Shown: positions 10,869 through 21,617 of the stretch, one piece after another
How the letters are laid out: each line of letters opens with the position of its first letter
Numbering within the stretch: position 1 is the first letter of the stretch
Origin: Trypanosoma brucei gambiense DAL972
Taxonomy: Eukaryota > Euglenozoa > Kinetoplastea > Trypanosomatida > Trypanosomatidae
DNA: 64,000 bases
Assembly: GCF_000210295.1 (NCBI RefSeq)
Contig: NC_026740.1
Location: 689,691-753,690, forward strand
Direction: 5' to 3'
Translations under genes and position numbers: made by a program
Notes under the pieces: generated by a model
Database searches by the model: none
Seen by the model: only the letters and a program-made list of their open reading frames with translations
Told to the model about the DNA's origin: nothing

Positions 10869-12145
10869 TCATAGCTGAACACCACAAAGCACATCACCAC
10901 GCAGACGGGGAGCTTTTGCACGCTTCTGCCGCCGCTGCTGTTCAGACAAAACTTCTATAGAACCAACAATGTTGGGATCAGTTGTGGAAAGTTCATCCCT
11001 ACGCCACTGGAGGAGGCGCCCAACCAACACATTGCTCCGTGTCATCGACGGAGGTGACCTGTCTGCCGGAACACTTTGAATATAGAGATAATAAAACCGC
11101 GAGGTGCCGTTGAAATTGAACGACCCTCCCGGTTGTCCCCGTGATATGTTCCCGCAGGCTGAGAGAGAAGTCTGAAGCGAGGGGGAAGAAATGGCGTTGC
11201 CCACGTTAAGTGAAAAGCACAATTCAGTGTTGGTGCTTCCGACAGCAGGAGTTGACGGCGTAGTAACTGATCCTAGTGACTTTCCACAGGGCCCTCCGAG
11301 ACTGAGGGTTGATCCTCTTCTTGCATCATTCCACGAAGCCGCATCCACTTGCACAGCGCGCAGAATTTCAGATTCGCGCTCCACAAGATAACTAAGTTCA
11401 TCCATCCCACTGACTATGTGGGTGTTCGTGTGACTATGTCTCGTGGAGGTCGCGGTGTCTACACAATCAATGGAAGCGGTGCCCCATTCTTCAACGAGAA
11501 TAAGAGCACAACGCCAACGACGTTGCAGACATCCAAACAGCCAATGGCATAACGGCACCTGATGACCCACCGCACGCTCAAAGTGGTGCAGGTAGCCGCC
11601 TCTGCCATAACAACACTCAACAACTACAAGGGGAACTGCCTCGCACAACTCTGTTACGGCAGTTGCCCTGCCGTGCATGCAAAAAACTGCCAGATCATTC
11701 ACATCCATGCAGTGCACTACTGTAAGTCGATTAAGGGCCTCAAGCAACACCCCTCGCCGGACTTCACGCCATCAACTCTGTCAATTTCGTCTCCCACCAC
11801 GAAGTTGTCACTGCCGTTTCCAACTCCACACCAACCACCCGGTGTACCTGGGTGCGTGCTCCCGCCTGAAACGGCCTCCAGATGCTCCATGAACCGCCGC
11901 ATATTGAAACCTGCGCCACCAGGGGCGAATAAAAAGGTCACCGCACCGCCTTTGCTGAGATGCGAAGCTGCAACACGACTCGCCCAGTGAGATTTGCCGC
12001 TTCCCGCCATACCACCCACAACAAGGACATCACCCCTCTTTAAGCCACTTCCCGTGGCATTGTGAAGGATTGTGGGCTGCAGGCACACGTGTGGGGCGTT
12101 AAGGCGCCGGACTAATGCTTGAGCACTCTCACGGTGTGTGGACAT
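10869..12145 (-). CDS. RecA/RAD51-paralogue-like ATPase, interrupted by a single-base frameshift
   Basis: Two overlapping minus-strand frames make one gene. The first (12145 down to a TAG at 11717-11719) starts with ATG and contains a Walker A motif, GMAGSGKS at residues 45-52, after a segment like LKRGDVLVVGG typical of RecA/RAD51 folds. The second frame opens after a TGA near 11790 and continues to 10869 with NRLTVVHCMDV, a Walker B-like LVVVECCY, and GCLQRRWRCALILVEEWG. Moving back by one base near 11775-11790 joins them. The span is 1277 bases, one short of 426 codons, so one missing base would restore the frame. The second part resembles XRCC2-type paralogues (RLTVVHC), but this is weak. 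It may be a sequencing or assembly error, a strain-specific pseudogene or, least likely, programmed frameshifting. The C-terminal 100 residues are Ser/Gly-rich and then basic. Confidence 0.6.
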
Positions 12146-12843
12146 ATCGAATATTTAACGCTCCCCGTAAAGCACTCGGCTGGGTTGCTAAAGGATACAT
12201 GTGAATGAGCATAAGTGTTGGTGTGTGTACAGAAAGGAATGAGGTGAGCAAAACGGGTGAAAAAAAAAAAGGGAAGTAGAGGATGTTGATGGAAAGAATC
12301 GATCAAAGTAAAGGGAGATTGCACAAAAAAAAAAAAGAAATACATTCCAATCTCAAAACACCCATCGAACACGCATACAGTGTTGCAACTAAGTTTGCGC
12401 AAGAAAAATTACACGCTGTGCCCCCTGAAAGCAGCAAGCAGAACGGTTTCCAAGACTGAAACTAACCGTTACCCACATGCAATAACAGTATATACAGAGG
12501 CGCATTACATCGAACAAGCATTGAAAGAACCACACACGCACAATCAATACCACACACCTCAGAGCGCAGAAAGGCCGTGTATAATAGTAGCACGTGCCCG
12601 CAGACAAACCGGTAACAACATACGGATTTCATTGTGCGTAACTAACACAACAGAGGGTAAGAAACTGTCGGGTCACTCACAATACTTTGTTTTTCAGGTT
12701 TTATATCTTTATCAAATGCGCGATCACGGTGGAGGCTCGCGACGGACGGCAGCGAAAGCTCGGAAGAAAAGAGTAGAGTCAGTGAATGCGGTAGATTGTG
12801 ATTATAGCGAAGGGGTGTGGCAAGACGAACATTGGAAGTTAAA
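12146..12843. other. Intergenic spacer between TBC gene and RecA-like gene
   Basis: Purine runs on the plus strand at 12258-12280 and 12326-12340 are minus-strand pyrimidine tracts and fit a trans-splice signal for the RecA-like gene. The rest is the probable TBC gene 3' UTR. A 192-codon plus-strand frame across this spacer starts only with GTG and runs into the TBC gene antisense; it is not supported. Confidence 0.55.
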
Positions 12844-15000
12844 TCACGTTGTGTTGCCTTCCAAAATCTGCAGTACTTCTTCAAGGGTTGGCAGTCGGCC
12901 TCTTCGAAACACCATCCCTCCGCCCAATGTGGTAACATGCTTCGCCACCTCCAAGTAGAAGTCCTGTGAAAGAACAATAACATGACGCACGTCCAACTGG
13001 CACGACGCGCTATTAACGAACTTCAGCAATTCGTCGTGCGACAAATTCATCTCAAGAATCTGTGGAGTAAAGGCCTTTAGCAGCGCAGCAGCAACAAATA
13101 TCTCAAACCGCGGAGTATAGGGGCAACAAATGATGACATCCCAGAGGAGCATAGCATCCTCTACAGGGAATTCTCTTTTGAATAGCACCAAAAGCCAACG
13201 AAAGCAGAAAAACATATCATCAGCCCCTTGTATCTTCAAGTGATTAAACAGAAGGGGCGCGGAGAAGGCCACAAGTGCTCGCAACGCGGTAAGATGCTGC
13301 TCCATTCCCCTTTTGACATCTTTAAGAATGTCGTTGCAACAGTGGTTTGCAATAAAACAACTAAAAATCATAAACGCCTCCACTTCGTCTTGGGCTAGAA
13401 GAGCAATAGGTGAAAGGATATCGCTCATGCCCTGACAATAGCCCAAGTCAAGGTTCAGCATCACGCGCGATAAGAGCACGTTGCGCAACATGCACAGTTT
13501 CTCGCCACACTCGTCAGCATATGCGGGAAGAAAACGGTCAGTCCGGAGTACATCCTTTTCTACTGCTACGCGCGCTTCACGAAATACGGTAAAATTCTCC
13601 TCCTGCTCGGGGAATATGGTTTTCCATTGTCCTGTAAGTACCTCATACCTGCGCCTATATTCATCCCGAACGCGCTGACGTTGCGACTCTGTTGAACTGG
13701 TATGGCACCCGTAAACGTCCAACATGAAGCACCAAACCTCCAGCCTTATATCGGAATCTATACCACCCATGTACGCAACTATCTTGGCATGTTCAAACCT
13801 CTCTACATCTACGCGCCGCTCGTCGCCCACGAAACAGGTGTCCCACTCATTTGCAGTTAGCCTAGGACCCATTTGCCGAAGGTTCTCGCACCGGGAAATG
13901 CGAGGAACCTGAAGTTCGACCTGAGAAATCTGTGCAGCAACTCCCCCCTCTCCATGAAAAAAGTCGCCTCTTTCATCCCCTTTCGGAGGTGTGTCGGAGC
14001 AAGGGAACAGGAGAGACGGGCCCACCTCCACGTTGGAGCCAAACTCGTCCCTGCTGTTGGGAGAAGGCTCCAGGAGTGAATTAAACACGTTAGTGAGTTT
14101 GGTCGCAACTGTTGCCAACGGATTGCTATCCTTCTTTCCGTACAACATTATCTGCATATCCCTGGTATCCCCAGTTTCGTGAGTTGGAGGTTGCAGTGCA
14201 GTGGGTGTACCAGTACCCGAAGCAGTTCCCCAGAGCTCGTTGAGAAAAGAAGAGCGCGTATAACTACGAAGCTTGTTTAAGTGACTCATTACGGTAGTTC
14301 TCTCCTCCTCAGAACTTGAAAATTTTGTTGTCAAATTCTTTGGGCGGCGACCGTACACAATGAAGTCATTTGTATCAAGATGGCTCTGCGACATCGGCGA
14401 TACGACCCTCATCTCCGCTAAAAAGCTTGTAAGACCCCCTTGGCAAAACGAAAGCATCACAATTTCTGCTGAGTCAAGGCGATACACTTCGATAACACTC
14501 TTACCACCAACGGACGCCACACGCCGAATTTTATCAATGCATTTCATCTCTATACACGTTATGTGAGACAATTCAGTCGAAGAATCGCCCGGCTTCCCTA
14601 CCACAGTAACCCCCAAAATCGGAGAATTTCTTGGAAACGCAGGCAGAAGCTTGGGACACTCACGAGGAATGTAAGAGTACGGGACCCAAACGAGGAATAT
14701 GTCCTCGGGGTGTGCCGGTACATTCTGCGATGAACCTTCACGAGGTGGCTGACCTCGTGACGGCAACTCAGCAGCGGTAGCGCTTATATCCACATATGTG
14801 TTATTATTCGAATCCTTGTTGCGGCCACTTGCCCAATTCATGTGCTTATCGTCCCTAACCAACATTAGCATTCCAGCAGGGCTTTTCTTACCGCTCCCAC
14901 GGTGGGCCTCGATAACAATGTGAGCATGCGATGAAATGATATCCGAAAAGCTGACACGGCTCAACAACTGGTCCACGAAGACTTTACTACCAACATCCAT
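12844..15000 (-). CDS. TBC-domain Rab GTPase-activating protein (TBC1D15/Gyp7-like)
   Basis: 718 residues from the ATG at 15000. The C-terminal half is a TBC domain (about 425-690) that speeds GTP hydrolysis by Rab proteins. Both catalytic fingers are present: the arginine finger in VEKDVLRTDR (about 478-487) and the glutamine finger in YCQGMSD (about 520). Further family stretches are FFCFRWLLVLFKREF and LLWDVI. The N-terminal half has a region with IFLVWVPYSYIPRECPKLLP and a later GGLTSFLAEM that resembles the lipid-binding-like N-terminal domain of Gyp7/TBC1D15 proteins. A disordered Ser/Pro-rich linker lies between. The protein is expected in the cytosol or on endomembranes. The target Rab cannot be read from the sequence. 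Confidence 0.88.
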   Translation of the reverse strand: MDVGSKVFVDQLLSRVSFSDIISSHAHIVIEAHRGSGKKSPAGMLMLVRDDKHMNWASGRNKDSNNNTYVDISATAAELPSRGQPPREGSSQNVPAHPEDIFLVWVPYSYIPRECPKLLPAFPRNSPILGVTVVGKPGDSSTELSHITCIEMKCIDKIRRVASVGGKSVIEVYRLDSAEIVMLSFCQGGLTSFLAEMRVVSPMSQSHLDTNDFIVYGRRPKNLTTKFSSSEEERTTVMSHLNKLRSYTRSSFLNELWGTASGTGTPTALQPPTHETGDTRDMQIMLYGKKDSNPLATVATKLTNVFNSLLEPSPNSRDEFGSNVEVGPSLLFPCSDTPPKGDERGDFFHGEGGVAAQISQVELQVPRISRCENLRQMGPRLTANEWDTCFVGDERRVDVERFEHAKIVAYMGGIDSDIRLEVWCFMLDVYGCHTSSTESQRQRVRDEYRRRYEVLTGQWKTIFPEQEENFTVFREARVAVEKDVLRTDRFLPAYADECGEKLCMLRNVLLSRVMLNLDLGYCQGMSDILSPIALLAQDEVEAFMIFSCFIANHCCNDILKDVKRGMEQHLTALRALVAFSAPLLFNHLKIQGADDMFFCFRWLLVLFKREFPVEDAMLLWDVIICCPYTPRFEIFVAAALLKAFTPQILEMNLSHDELLKFVNSASCQLDVRHVIVLSQDFYLEVAKHVTTLGGGMVFRRGRLPTLEEVLQILEGNTT

Positions 15001-15495
15001 CTAATCCCCACCACCCTTCCCTAACCTTTTCCTTCACCCGACCGCCCAATCGCTAGTGTTTACTGTCCTTAATACGGTTCTTGAGATTATATTTCGGTTA
15101 CACCCCAGCTCTGGAAACTACTGGCAGTTCTAATGCTTCTCTATTTATTCGTCTCAAAATGAAGGAGAAAGTTTGCGGCCCGACAACGCAGTTCTTGACA
15201 AATACGATGAAATAAACACATGCGCAGGAACCCCCGTGCGTAAGCTAATTTTTAAAGGGGCAGCAACTTATCAGTCACCACAGCTGTTCTACACTCGACA
15301 CCTCTCCGGTATTCCCCCCATGCCGTCGTCGCCTAGCCATAACAACAACAGCAGCGTTTCCACGTGATCATTAATATTGCACATCCGCCTTCACCACCAT
15401 ATATGCGCAACACAAAAAAACAAAAAACAAGCATGCCATCAATGGTAATAATAACAATAACAAAGGAAAGGAAAGGGGAAAACGTGCGTGTCACG
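15001..15495. other. Intergenic spacer between PAR42 and TBC gene
   Basis: About 500 bases with no gene. An A-rich stretch at 15413-15425 and purine-rich 15460-15480 lie near the 3' end of the PAR42-like gene. No strong splice tract was picked for the TBC gene. Confidence 0.5.
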
Positions 15496-16647
15496 TCACT
15501 CAACGCGATATATCAAATGCACACCCAGCTCAGTTTCCACTGGCGCGCTTACTTCACCACTTTTAAGGGAAAACGCAACGGTGTCAAAGCCCTCCGTGTA
15601 CGTTCCGCTCTCCACCATGCCCAGATCTCCATCACGCTTGGCAGAACCGCATTCGCTAAAGTCACGCACCACTTGTACGAATTCGTCCAACGACCAGGTC
15701 TTCCTTTCCTTGTGCTGAGCAAGTATCGCCTGTGCTAAATTAATGGCGTCGGCCCTTGATCGCGTGATCTTCTCTCCCTTGTTCCTCGGTGCGAGAGAAG
15801 AAGGACGGCGTACATCCTTGTGTTTTACGAGTACATGGTAGAAATGCCGCTCGGTAGGTGGAGGCGCCCCTGCCTGAACAGAGGTTTCTAACACCCCATC
15901 ACATGTCACAACCTCTTTAGTTTCTGCGGCAACGGATTCAACCACCGTTCTGTCTACTACAACATTACCCTCTGTTCGCTCTTCATTAGAAACAGCTCCC
16001 GACGTTGAAGGTGAAACCCGAGTGTCTCCCAATGTTCCATTCTGCTGATCCTCCTCCACACACTTCCCTTTTCCCTCCTCCGCTTCTTGCCTCTCTTTTT
16101 CCTCTCGCAACCTCTTGGACGATGATGGAGGCCCCAGTTGAACCTTGTAGACCCGAGAGCTAAACCCGAACTGAATGCTGCTCCCAACGGGAGCGGGCAG
16201 CGGTCGCCTCTTCTCGATGCGATTGCCATTTAATTTTACACCGTTAGTTGAGCCTAAGTCCATTAACACAAAACAGCGTTGCCCACCATGAAAAACAAGG
16301 ACGGCATGAACGCTACTAATGGAGGGATGCTCAAGAACATAATCACAAACCTTACTCCGACCAAACAAGTAAAACGGAAAACGATGCAACCCTAGTGCGG
16401 GTAAAGGTACACCGTCACGTGTACACTGCAAATGACATGCGACTGAAGGGAGCGCGGCCCAAGGGGGGCATTGAAAATATGAGACCTGAGCGTTAAGTTT
16501 GGTAGGGTCCGTTACACCAATAATGTGCTGGGGAAGCTGCTTGGCTGCTTCCGTTAGTTCCACTACCTTTGGAGGTGGTGGTTTAGCAATCTCCGCCGCC
16601 TTCTCTACTGCTGCAACACGTGAGAGAAGACCAGTAGAGGTAACCAT
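15496..16647 (-). CDS. PAR42: FHA-domain parvulin peptidyl-prolyl isomerase (TbPar42-like)
   Basis: 383 residues from the ATG at 16647; ten more codons upstream are open but begin with GTG. An FHA domain spans about 85-175, with GRSKVCDY (about 95-102), SISSVHAVL and DLGSTNGVKLNG, the hallmark phosphothreonine-binding loops. An acidic, low-complexity linker follows (about 180-265). The C-terminus (about 270-383) is a parvulin-type isomerase with YHVLVKHKDVRRPSS, DFSECGSAKRDGDLG and LGVHLIYRVE. The length and mass fit the 42-kDa T. brucei parvulin described as TbPAR42. FHA plus parvulin in one chain links phospho-protein binding to proline isomerisation; in Pin1 that role falls to a WW domain. 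The parvulin domain has no Pin1-like WW partner here. Nuclear function is known from the literature, not visible here. Confidence 0.92.
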   Translation of the reverse strand: MVTSTGLLSRVAAVEKAAEIAKPPPPKVVELTEAAKQLPQHIIGVTDPTKLNAQVSYFQCPPWAALPSVACHLQCTRDGVPLPALGLHRFPFYLFGRSKVCDYVLEHPSISSVHAVLVFHGGQRCFVLMDLGSTNGVKLNGNRIEKRRPLPAPVGSSIQFGFSSRVYKVQLGPPSSSKRLREEKERQEAEEGKGKCVEEDQQNGTLGDTRVSPSTSGAVSNEERTEGNVVVDRTVVESVAAETKEVVTCDGVLETSVQAGAPPPTERHFYHVLVKHKDVRRPSSLAPRNKGEKITRSRADAINLAQAILAQHKERKTWSLDEFVQVVRDFSECGSAKRDGDLGMVESGTYTEGFDTVAFSLKSGEVSAPVETELGVHLIYRVE

Positions 16648-16923
16648 TTCCTCCACCCCTCGCCCTCCACGTTTCACTTATCTTGCTTGAAGAAGTTACG
16701 TCAGCCCCACCTGCACAAATAGGATGAAATAAAGGAGACATAAATAATTGGAGAAGAGCGGTACTTCGAACAGAATTATTGTTTTCTGTGCTCAATATAA
16801 AGCAAAGGAACAAAAAGAGCACCGCATCAAAAAATCGTTAGTGTTGGTATTAGGGTAGAGAAGAGTCCACTGGAGAAAAAGAATACCTCCATTTTGTCCA
16901 CACCACACACCCATTCCATGCGG

Positions 16924-19035
16924 TCAAACAGCGCTGTTGCCGTTCCACTTCTTAACTCGTTCACGGTGGGCCCAACAGCTGTTCTGCTTTAGGCCCCATC
17001 CGCGGTATGGATCTGCCAACGAACGCATTACTTTTGGGTGCATCGAAAATGGATGCGCCGTTCGTCTGTGATTCATGAACACCATCTCACCGCCGCGGCC
17101 GTAGAAATTCCAGCCACTTGCTGTATCGTGCAGACCCTTTGGTATCGGCCGCGGGTCTCTCTCCGGGTCGTCCTCCGCGCAAAAAGCATTGGCTCGCTTT
17201 GAATGCAGCAAAGTAAGCCGCTCTCTAAGTTCGGCATCCATTTGTTCGGTGCGCTGCACGGTGCGTGAACGACGACGCGAGGCGAAGTGCCGCAGCGCCT
17301 CCTTCTTCTCACACCTTTCAATCCGCTGTTGTTGCAGTTCCCGAAGGATCGCGGCGAGTTCTTTGGGAGGTGGCATGGAGCTGAACATCTCGGCGGGGAA
17401 GACGTGCGGAAAGTGAAGAATTGTGTAATAGCGAGCCTCCAACGAAACGGCACTGTAAAGGTAGAACAGAAGAGCCACAAGGTGCTGTCGGATGCGGCGC
17501 TTCGTTTCGGCAGACTCAAGTTGTTCATGCTGCCGTAGGTGCTTCTCTTTTGTGGGAAAGAGTTCAGGAACCTGCCGCAAGAGGTGCAACGCCCTGTCCC
17601 ATTGGCCTAGTTGCACCAGTGCCGGCCCTACAGTTCCCATCATACAATCTGTAATAACGATATCGTCTCGCTCAAGGAGTAACTGGTCCAACAAGACTAC
17701 TACCTGATCAGGGTGGCACACCACATCTAACTGCAGGGTTATCTGCACCTTTTCAACTCCACTTATCTGCTGTCGTTTGGAATCCATATGATCGAGGTGG
17801 GAAAGCTCTGGTTCCTCCCCGGAATTAGTGAGCGTCAGCTTCCTTGTCTCACGGGGAAACGCAGAAAATAGCAAGTTTAGCGTCAAAGGTTTGAGGGGAT
17901 GGCTGGTCCTTACAAGCGGGTGGGTGCATCCGGAGAGATAACAATCTCTAAACAACCTTACTGCCTCCTTCCACCGCTTTTGGTTTCCCAATGTATTTAG
18001 CAACTGTTGCATCTCACTGCCTGTCATAATCAGCGGCTGGGGAGCCACATCTCCACTGGTGCTTGAAACGGATGCTGGAGCCACCCCATCAACAGAAATT
18101 GATGCACATCTGGGCGTATGAGAGTCCTGCTGAGCACAAGGCATCTGACGCCCCCATAATTCGTGTAGACAACCCAGGGCCAACGTCCACTGACCATCCC
18201 TTGCCATCGAATACATCATTGAGCGAACCGCCTCTGTAGTAAGCCGTTTATTCTGAAGGCTCCCACTATCAATTGGAGTCCTCACGCGACCTACGCCCGG
18301 CGTAGAGCCCGGAGCTTCGGCAACAAACAGAGATGCTAACGTGGGGTTTTTTGGCTTTGTAACTATGGGTTCCACCTTCTCCACCGCCACGTCTCCTGTA
18401 CTTCTGCAGATGGCTTGTATGGCCTCCGCCCAAGACCCACTACGCGCCGCAGCCTCCGCTATTATATGCGACATCCGCTCCTTCTCCTGGAGGCTCCCAC
18501 CCACCTGCATAAAGTTCTCAAATACGTACCGCGCCTCAGCAAGCATACCAAACTCTGCCAAAAGTGGAATAAGCGTCTCACCCATGTGGTGCCACGTGAG
18601 TGCCGACATCTTCACGCGGCGTTTGGCCTGCAACAAACACTCATAACCCTCCAACGGTCGACGCAAGTGCACGTATGCCCAAAGTAGTGTGACCCACACA
18701 CCGTCAGCTTTCACATCACCCGCGTAAACCTCATCACGCAGTTCATTGAGAAGTTTGACACCAGTTTGAATACGAAAAGGTGAGACATTATCAGCAGCAA
18801 TACCCCGAATAACTCGTTGATAGTCCAGAGTGGTGCGGCCAAGAAGGGCGTAACGTGCCCGAAGAACCTCCAATGCGCGAGACCAATCATGCGCTTCGAG
18901 CGGCAGTACCAGCCGGCGCTGAATAGATTTCACAGAATGCGCCGTTAGTGCTTCGTGCCGTGTGCGGTAAGCCGTTCGCCGCTTTGTCCAGAATTGTGTC
19001 GCATAGCCGCCGTGGCGGCCTGCCTTTTGAAGCAT
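16924..19035 (-). CDS. Pentatricopeptide-repeat-like mitochondrial protein
   Basis: 703 residues from the ATG at 19035. The open frame extends 29 codons further but only to a GTG, with no in-frame ATG up to the TGA near 19248. From this ATG the protein begins MLQKAGRHGGYATQFWTKRR, basic and hydroxylated with no acidic residues, as in mitochondrial presequences. The body is rich in helical pairs of PPR/TPR style: DWSRALEVLRARY, RRPLEGYECLLQAKR, GMLAEARYVFENFM, GQWTLALGCLHELW, KRWKEAVRLFRDCY and GQWDRALHLLRQV. These are spaced irregularly, so repeat assignment is approximate. The C-terminal 150 residues are basic and contain a Trp/Tyr-rich stretch (SGWNFYGRGGEMVFMNHRR) that looks like a ribosome- or RNA-binding tail. 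A mitoribosome or RNA-processing role is inferred. It is not assigned to a known gene. Confidence 0.65.
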   Translation of the reverse strand: MLQKAGRHGGYATQFWTKRRTAYRTRHEALTAHSVKSIQRRLVLPLEAHDWSRALEVLRARYALLGRTTLDYQRVIRGIAADNVSPFRIQTGVKLLNELRDEVYAGDVKADGVWVTLLWAYVHLRRPLEGYECLLQAKRRVKMSALTWHHMGETLIPLLAEFGMLAEARYVFENFMQVGGSLQEKERMSHIIAEAAARSGSWAEAIQAICRSTGDVAVEKVEPIVTKPKNPTLASLFVAEAPGSTPGVGRVRTPIDSGSLQNKRLTTEAVRSMMYSMARDGQWTLALGCLHELWGRQMPCAQQDSHTPRCASISVDGVAPASVSSTSGDVAPQPLIMTGSEMQQLLNTLGNQKRWKEAVRLFRDCYLSGCTHPLVRTSHPLKPLTLNLLFSAFPRETRKLTLTNSGEEPELSHLDHMDSKRQQISGVEKVQITLQLDVVCHPDQVVVLLDQLLLERDDIVITDCMMGTVGPALVQLGQWDRALHLLRQVPELFPTKEKHLRQHEQLESAETKRRIRQHLVALLFYLYSAVSLEARYYTILHFPHVFPAEMFSSMPPPKELAAILRELQQQRIERCEKKEALRHFASRRRSRTVQRTEQMDAELRERLTLLHSKRANAFCAEDDPERDPRPIPKGLHDTASGWNFYGRGGEMVFMNHRRTAHPFSMHPKVMRSLADPYRGWGLKQNSCWAHRERVKKWNGNSAV

Positions 19036-20303
19036 AAGCCAAAAAAAACTAAGGTGCGCGTTTCTTTCCTCGGTTCCGCCCGCTAGCGCAACCTTCGATA
19101 GCTCATAAAAGGACCACCTCACACATGCATTAAAAGTGAAGAAAAATGAGTGTGAGAGACAAAAGGAAAGTAATGAAGCAACAGCGAAAGGGGCAATGTG
19201 GCTAAGCGTGAAATAGCTGTATATTTGAAAAATGGGGAACTGAAATCATGCAGTGACAACTGTAAATTCAAATCCATGAAGACCTCACACGTCCCTCGTA
19301 GCATCACCCTTCGCAAAAAGCTCGTAAGCAGAAAGGGAAAAAACTTCAGTGCCCGTAAGCGATGCTGCGTTCCTAAGACACGGCACCATCTTCCTCCACA
19401 GCACTTGGAAGTCAAAACCGCAATGATCACCTCCACTTGCAGCAGCCGTCAACAAAAATGCGGGAAACAGGAATGCCACCGTTTCCCGTCACATGATCAC
19501 ATAGCCTCAGTGAACCTTTGGGGCAAACAAAAAACGCGAGAAATTGGCGAGGAGGCAATAATTTGTGAATACGGCAGAAACGATGAAAGAATGCTACCAA
19601 TTGAAAAATAAAAAATATGCATAGTGGAATGTAGAAAAGATGGTAGAGGTAGTAAACTTGCTCTGTTTCACCGAGAACGGTAAGCACATTTCGGTAAAGC
19701 GAGCAGAGATGCGAAAGAACGGAGGGTACCTCAAAAATACCATTTATGAACCCACCAAGCGAAGGTGCGCTACAGTACAGGATGTCTCTGTGTGACCTTC
19801 GTAAAAAAAAAAAAGAGCCTTCACCATTCGTCAACTCCCTTTTTCCCTCTCCAATCTCCATACAGTTAAGGTTGCATGGGGCAAATTGTGAGCACATACC
19901 TCCCACCTTCCATTTTCAGCTCCCGGTACAAAGGTAAACGAATACCCACGAGATAAGAATTGCAGCGACTGATCGGAAAGAAAGCAAAGAAGAATAAAAG
20001 TACGAAAAAGGGAGGAGAAAAGGAGGAGAAAAAGAGGGGGAGGAACACGAAAGTACATGAGGTAATGCAACGAAGGGGGGAATAAAAAACGTTACATTCC
20101 CGCGTGAGTACGTGCGCAAAATGGTGAGAAAGCAGCATCTTTCCCTTCCAAAAGCACACATGCATACACTGCTAAGGACGTTTGCTATTCCACAACATCG
20201 AGTCTCACACCACTTCCACAAGGCAATTTTCCTCTGCTAAGTTATTATCTCCCCTTTCTGTTCACTTCTCCACCACTCTTTACTTGCCCCGCTACCACTA
20301 CAG
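19036..20303. other. Intergenic spacer between RPT1 and PPR-like gene
   Basis: About 1.27 kb without a gene. A purine-rich run at 19135-19190 is a minus-strand pyrimidine tract upstream of the PPR-like ATG and a good splice-signal candidate. A second purine-rich stretch at 19975-20045 is also a minus-strand pyrimidine tract. The region nearest RPT1 is its 3' UTR. Confidence 0.55.
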
Positions 20304-21617
20304 TTAGTTGTACACCATGTATTTGGCTGTTGCGCTGAACTTATGATGGCCCTTAATCACTTTGTTAACGGCATCCAAGAAGTCTTTCTCGTTAATTGTC
20401 TTGCGGCGCGCCCTGATGGCAAACATGCCTGCTTCCGTACAGACCGACCTCAAATCGGCACCCGTTGCGTTCGGGCACAACCTCGCAATCAGTTCAAACC
20501 TGATCGCCTTCTCACACGAGAGTGACTTGGCGTGGATGCGAAGGATCTTTGTTCGACCCTCCAGATCCGGCAGACCAACCTCAAGCTTGCGGTCCATGCG
20601 ACCTGGGCGTGTGAGGGCGGGGTCTAACGTATCAGGACGGTTCGTTGCCATTATAACCTTTATATTACCACGTGAGTCGAAGCCATCCATCTGGTTCACC
20701 ATCTCAAGCATCGTTCGCTGAATTTCGTCGTCACCATCACCACCACCTCGAGCACCACCAACAGCATCCACTTCATCAAAGAAAATGATGGCTGCCTTCT
20801 TGGTCCTTGCAAGCTGAAAAATCTCACGAATCATTCGGGCACCCTCACCAATATAACGCTGAACCAGCTCGGAACCAATCACACGAATAAAAGTCGCGTC
20901 CGTACGGTTGGCGACAGCCTTCGCTAAGAGCGTCTTCCCCGTCCCCGGTGGACCGTAGAGCAACACACCCTTCGGTGGATCTATACCAAGCTGTGTGTAT
21001 TTCTCTGGGTTAGTGAGGGGTAATTCCACGACCTCCCGAATGCGGTCGATCTGCTCCTTTGCTCCACCCACATCATTATATGTAACGTCTGGCTTTTCTT
21101 CTACCTGCATCATCGATACAGACGGGTCAACACGAGGTGGGAGGGGTATTTCGATGTGAATGCTGGAATACCCAACTAACACACCCACACGCATGGATTC
21201 CTCAATGTCCTGACGGGCCACGCGGTTGCCAAGTTTCACCACGTATTTGGCTGTGTCACGAATGGCCACAACGTACTTCGCATCGTCCTGACCTTTGTTT
21301 ATGATACGGGTGCAACGAGCAACATGAAGGGAGTTCTCAGACCGCATCACCTCCTGGTCACTGTTTAGATCCCACTGTACGGGTGGTGCAAGTCCAAGTT
21401 CATTATCCCGTGTGCCAGCGAGTTTGTTAACCGCCTCTGCCTTTGTCTTCACAAACTCCTCCAACTCCTTCACCGTGGCGTGGTATGGTCCCGAGCCATA
21501 TAGTTTCAATAGAGCAATGTCATCTTGGTCAAGTGGAATAATCTCCTTTTCTTCTTCATTTTCCCCCTTGATGCGCACAGTGTTCTTGGTTTGACATCCT
21601 CCCTTCTCGCTTGCCAT
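20304..21617 (-). CDS. RPT1: 26S proteasome regulatory ATPase subunit RPT1
   Basis: One of six AAA ATPases in the base of the 19S proteasome cap, which unfold ubiquitinated substrates and open the 20S gate. 437 residues from an ATG at 21617, the usual length. Features specific to Rpt1 are the N-terminal segment [10 protein letters not shown] (32-41), [10 protein letters not shown] (75-84) and the C-terminal [12 protein letters not shown]. Walker A GPPGTGKT is at 222-229, Walker B reads [12 protein letters not shown], and the second region of homology contains [20 protein letters not shown], with the arginine fingers. A Gly-rich insert follows Walker B ([12 protein letters not shown]), as in other Rpt1 proteins. 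RPT5 lies about 10 kb upstream in the same transcription unit. No missing catalytic residues were seen. Confidence 0.96.
   Translation of the reverse strand: MASEKGGCQTKNTVRIKGENEEEKEIIPLDQDDIALLKLYGSGPYHATVKELEEFVKTKAEAVNKLAGTRDNELGLAPPVQWDLNSDQEVMRSENSLHVARCTRIINKGQDDAKYVVAIRDTAKYVVKLGNRVARQDIEESMRVGVLVGYSSIHIEIPLPPRVDPSVSMMQVEEKPDVTYNDVGGAKEQIDRIREVVELPLTNPEKYTQLGIDPPKGVLLYGPPGTGKTLLAKAVANRTDATFIRVIGSELVQRYIGEGARMIREIFQLARTKKAAIIFFDEVDAVGGARGGGDGDDEIQRTMLEMVNQMDGFDSRGNIKVIMATNRPDTLDPALTRPGRMDRKLEVGLPDLEGRTKILRIHAKSLSCEKAIRFELIARLCPNATGADLRSVCTEAGMFAIRARRKTINEKDFLDAVNKVIKGHHKFSATAKYMVYN

Noticed and set aside
12380..12958. 192-codon plus-strand frame
   Set aside because: GTG start, opposite strand to the array, and it overlaps the 3' end of the TBC gene antisense.
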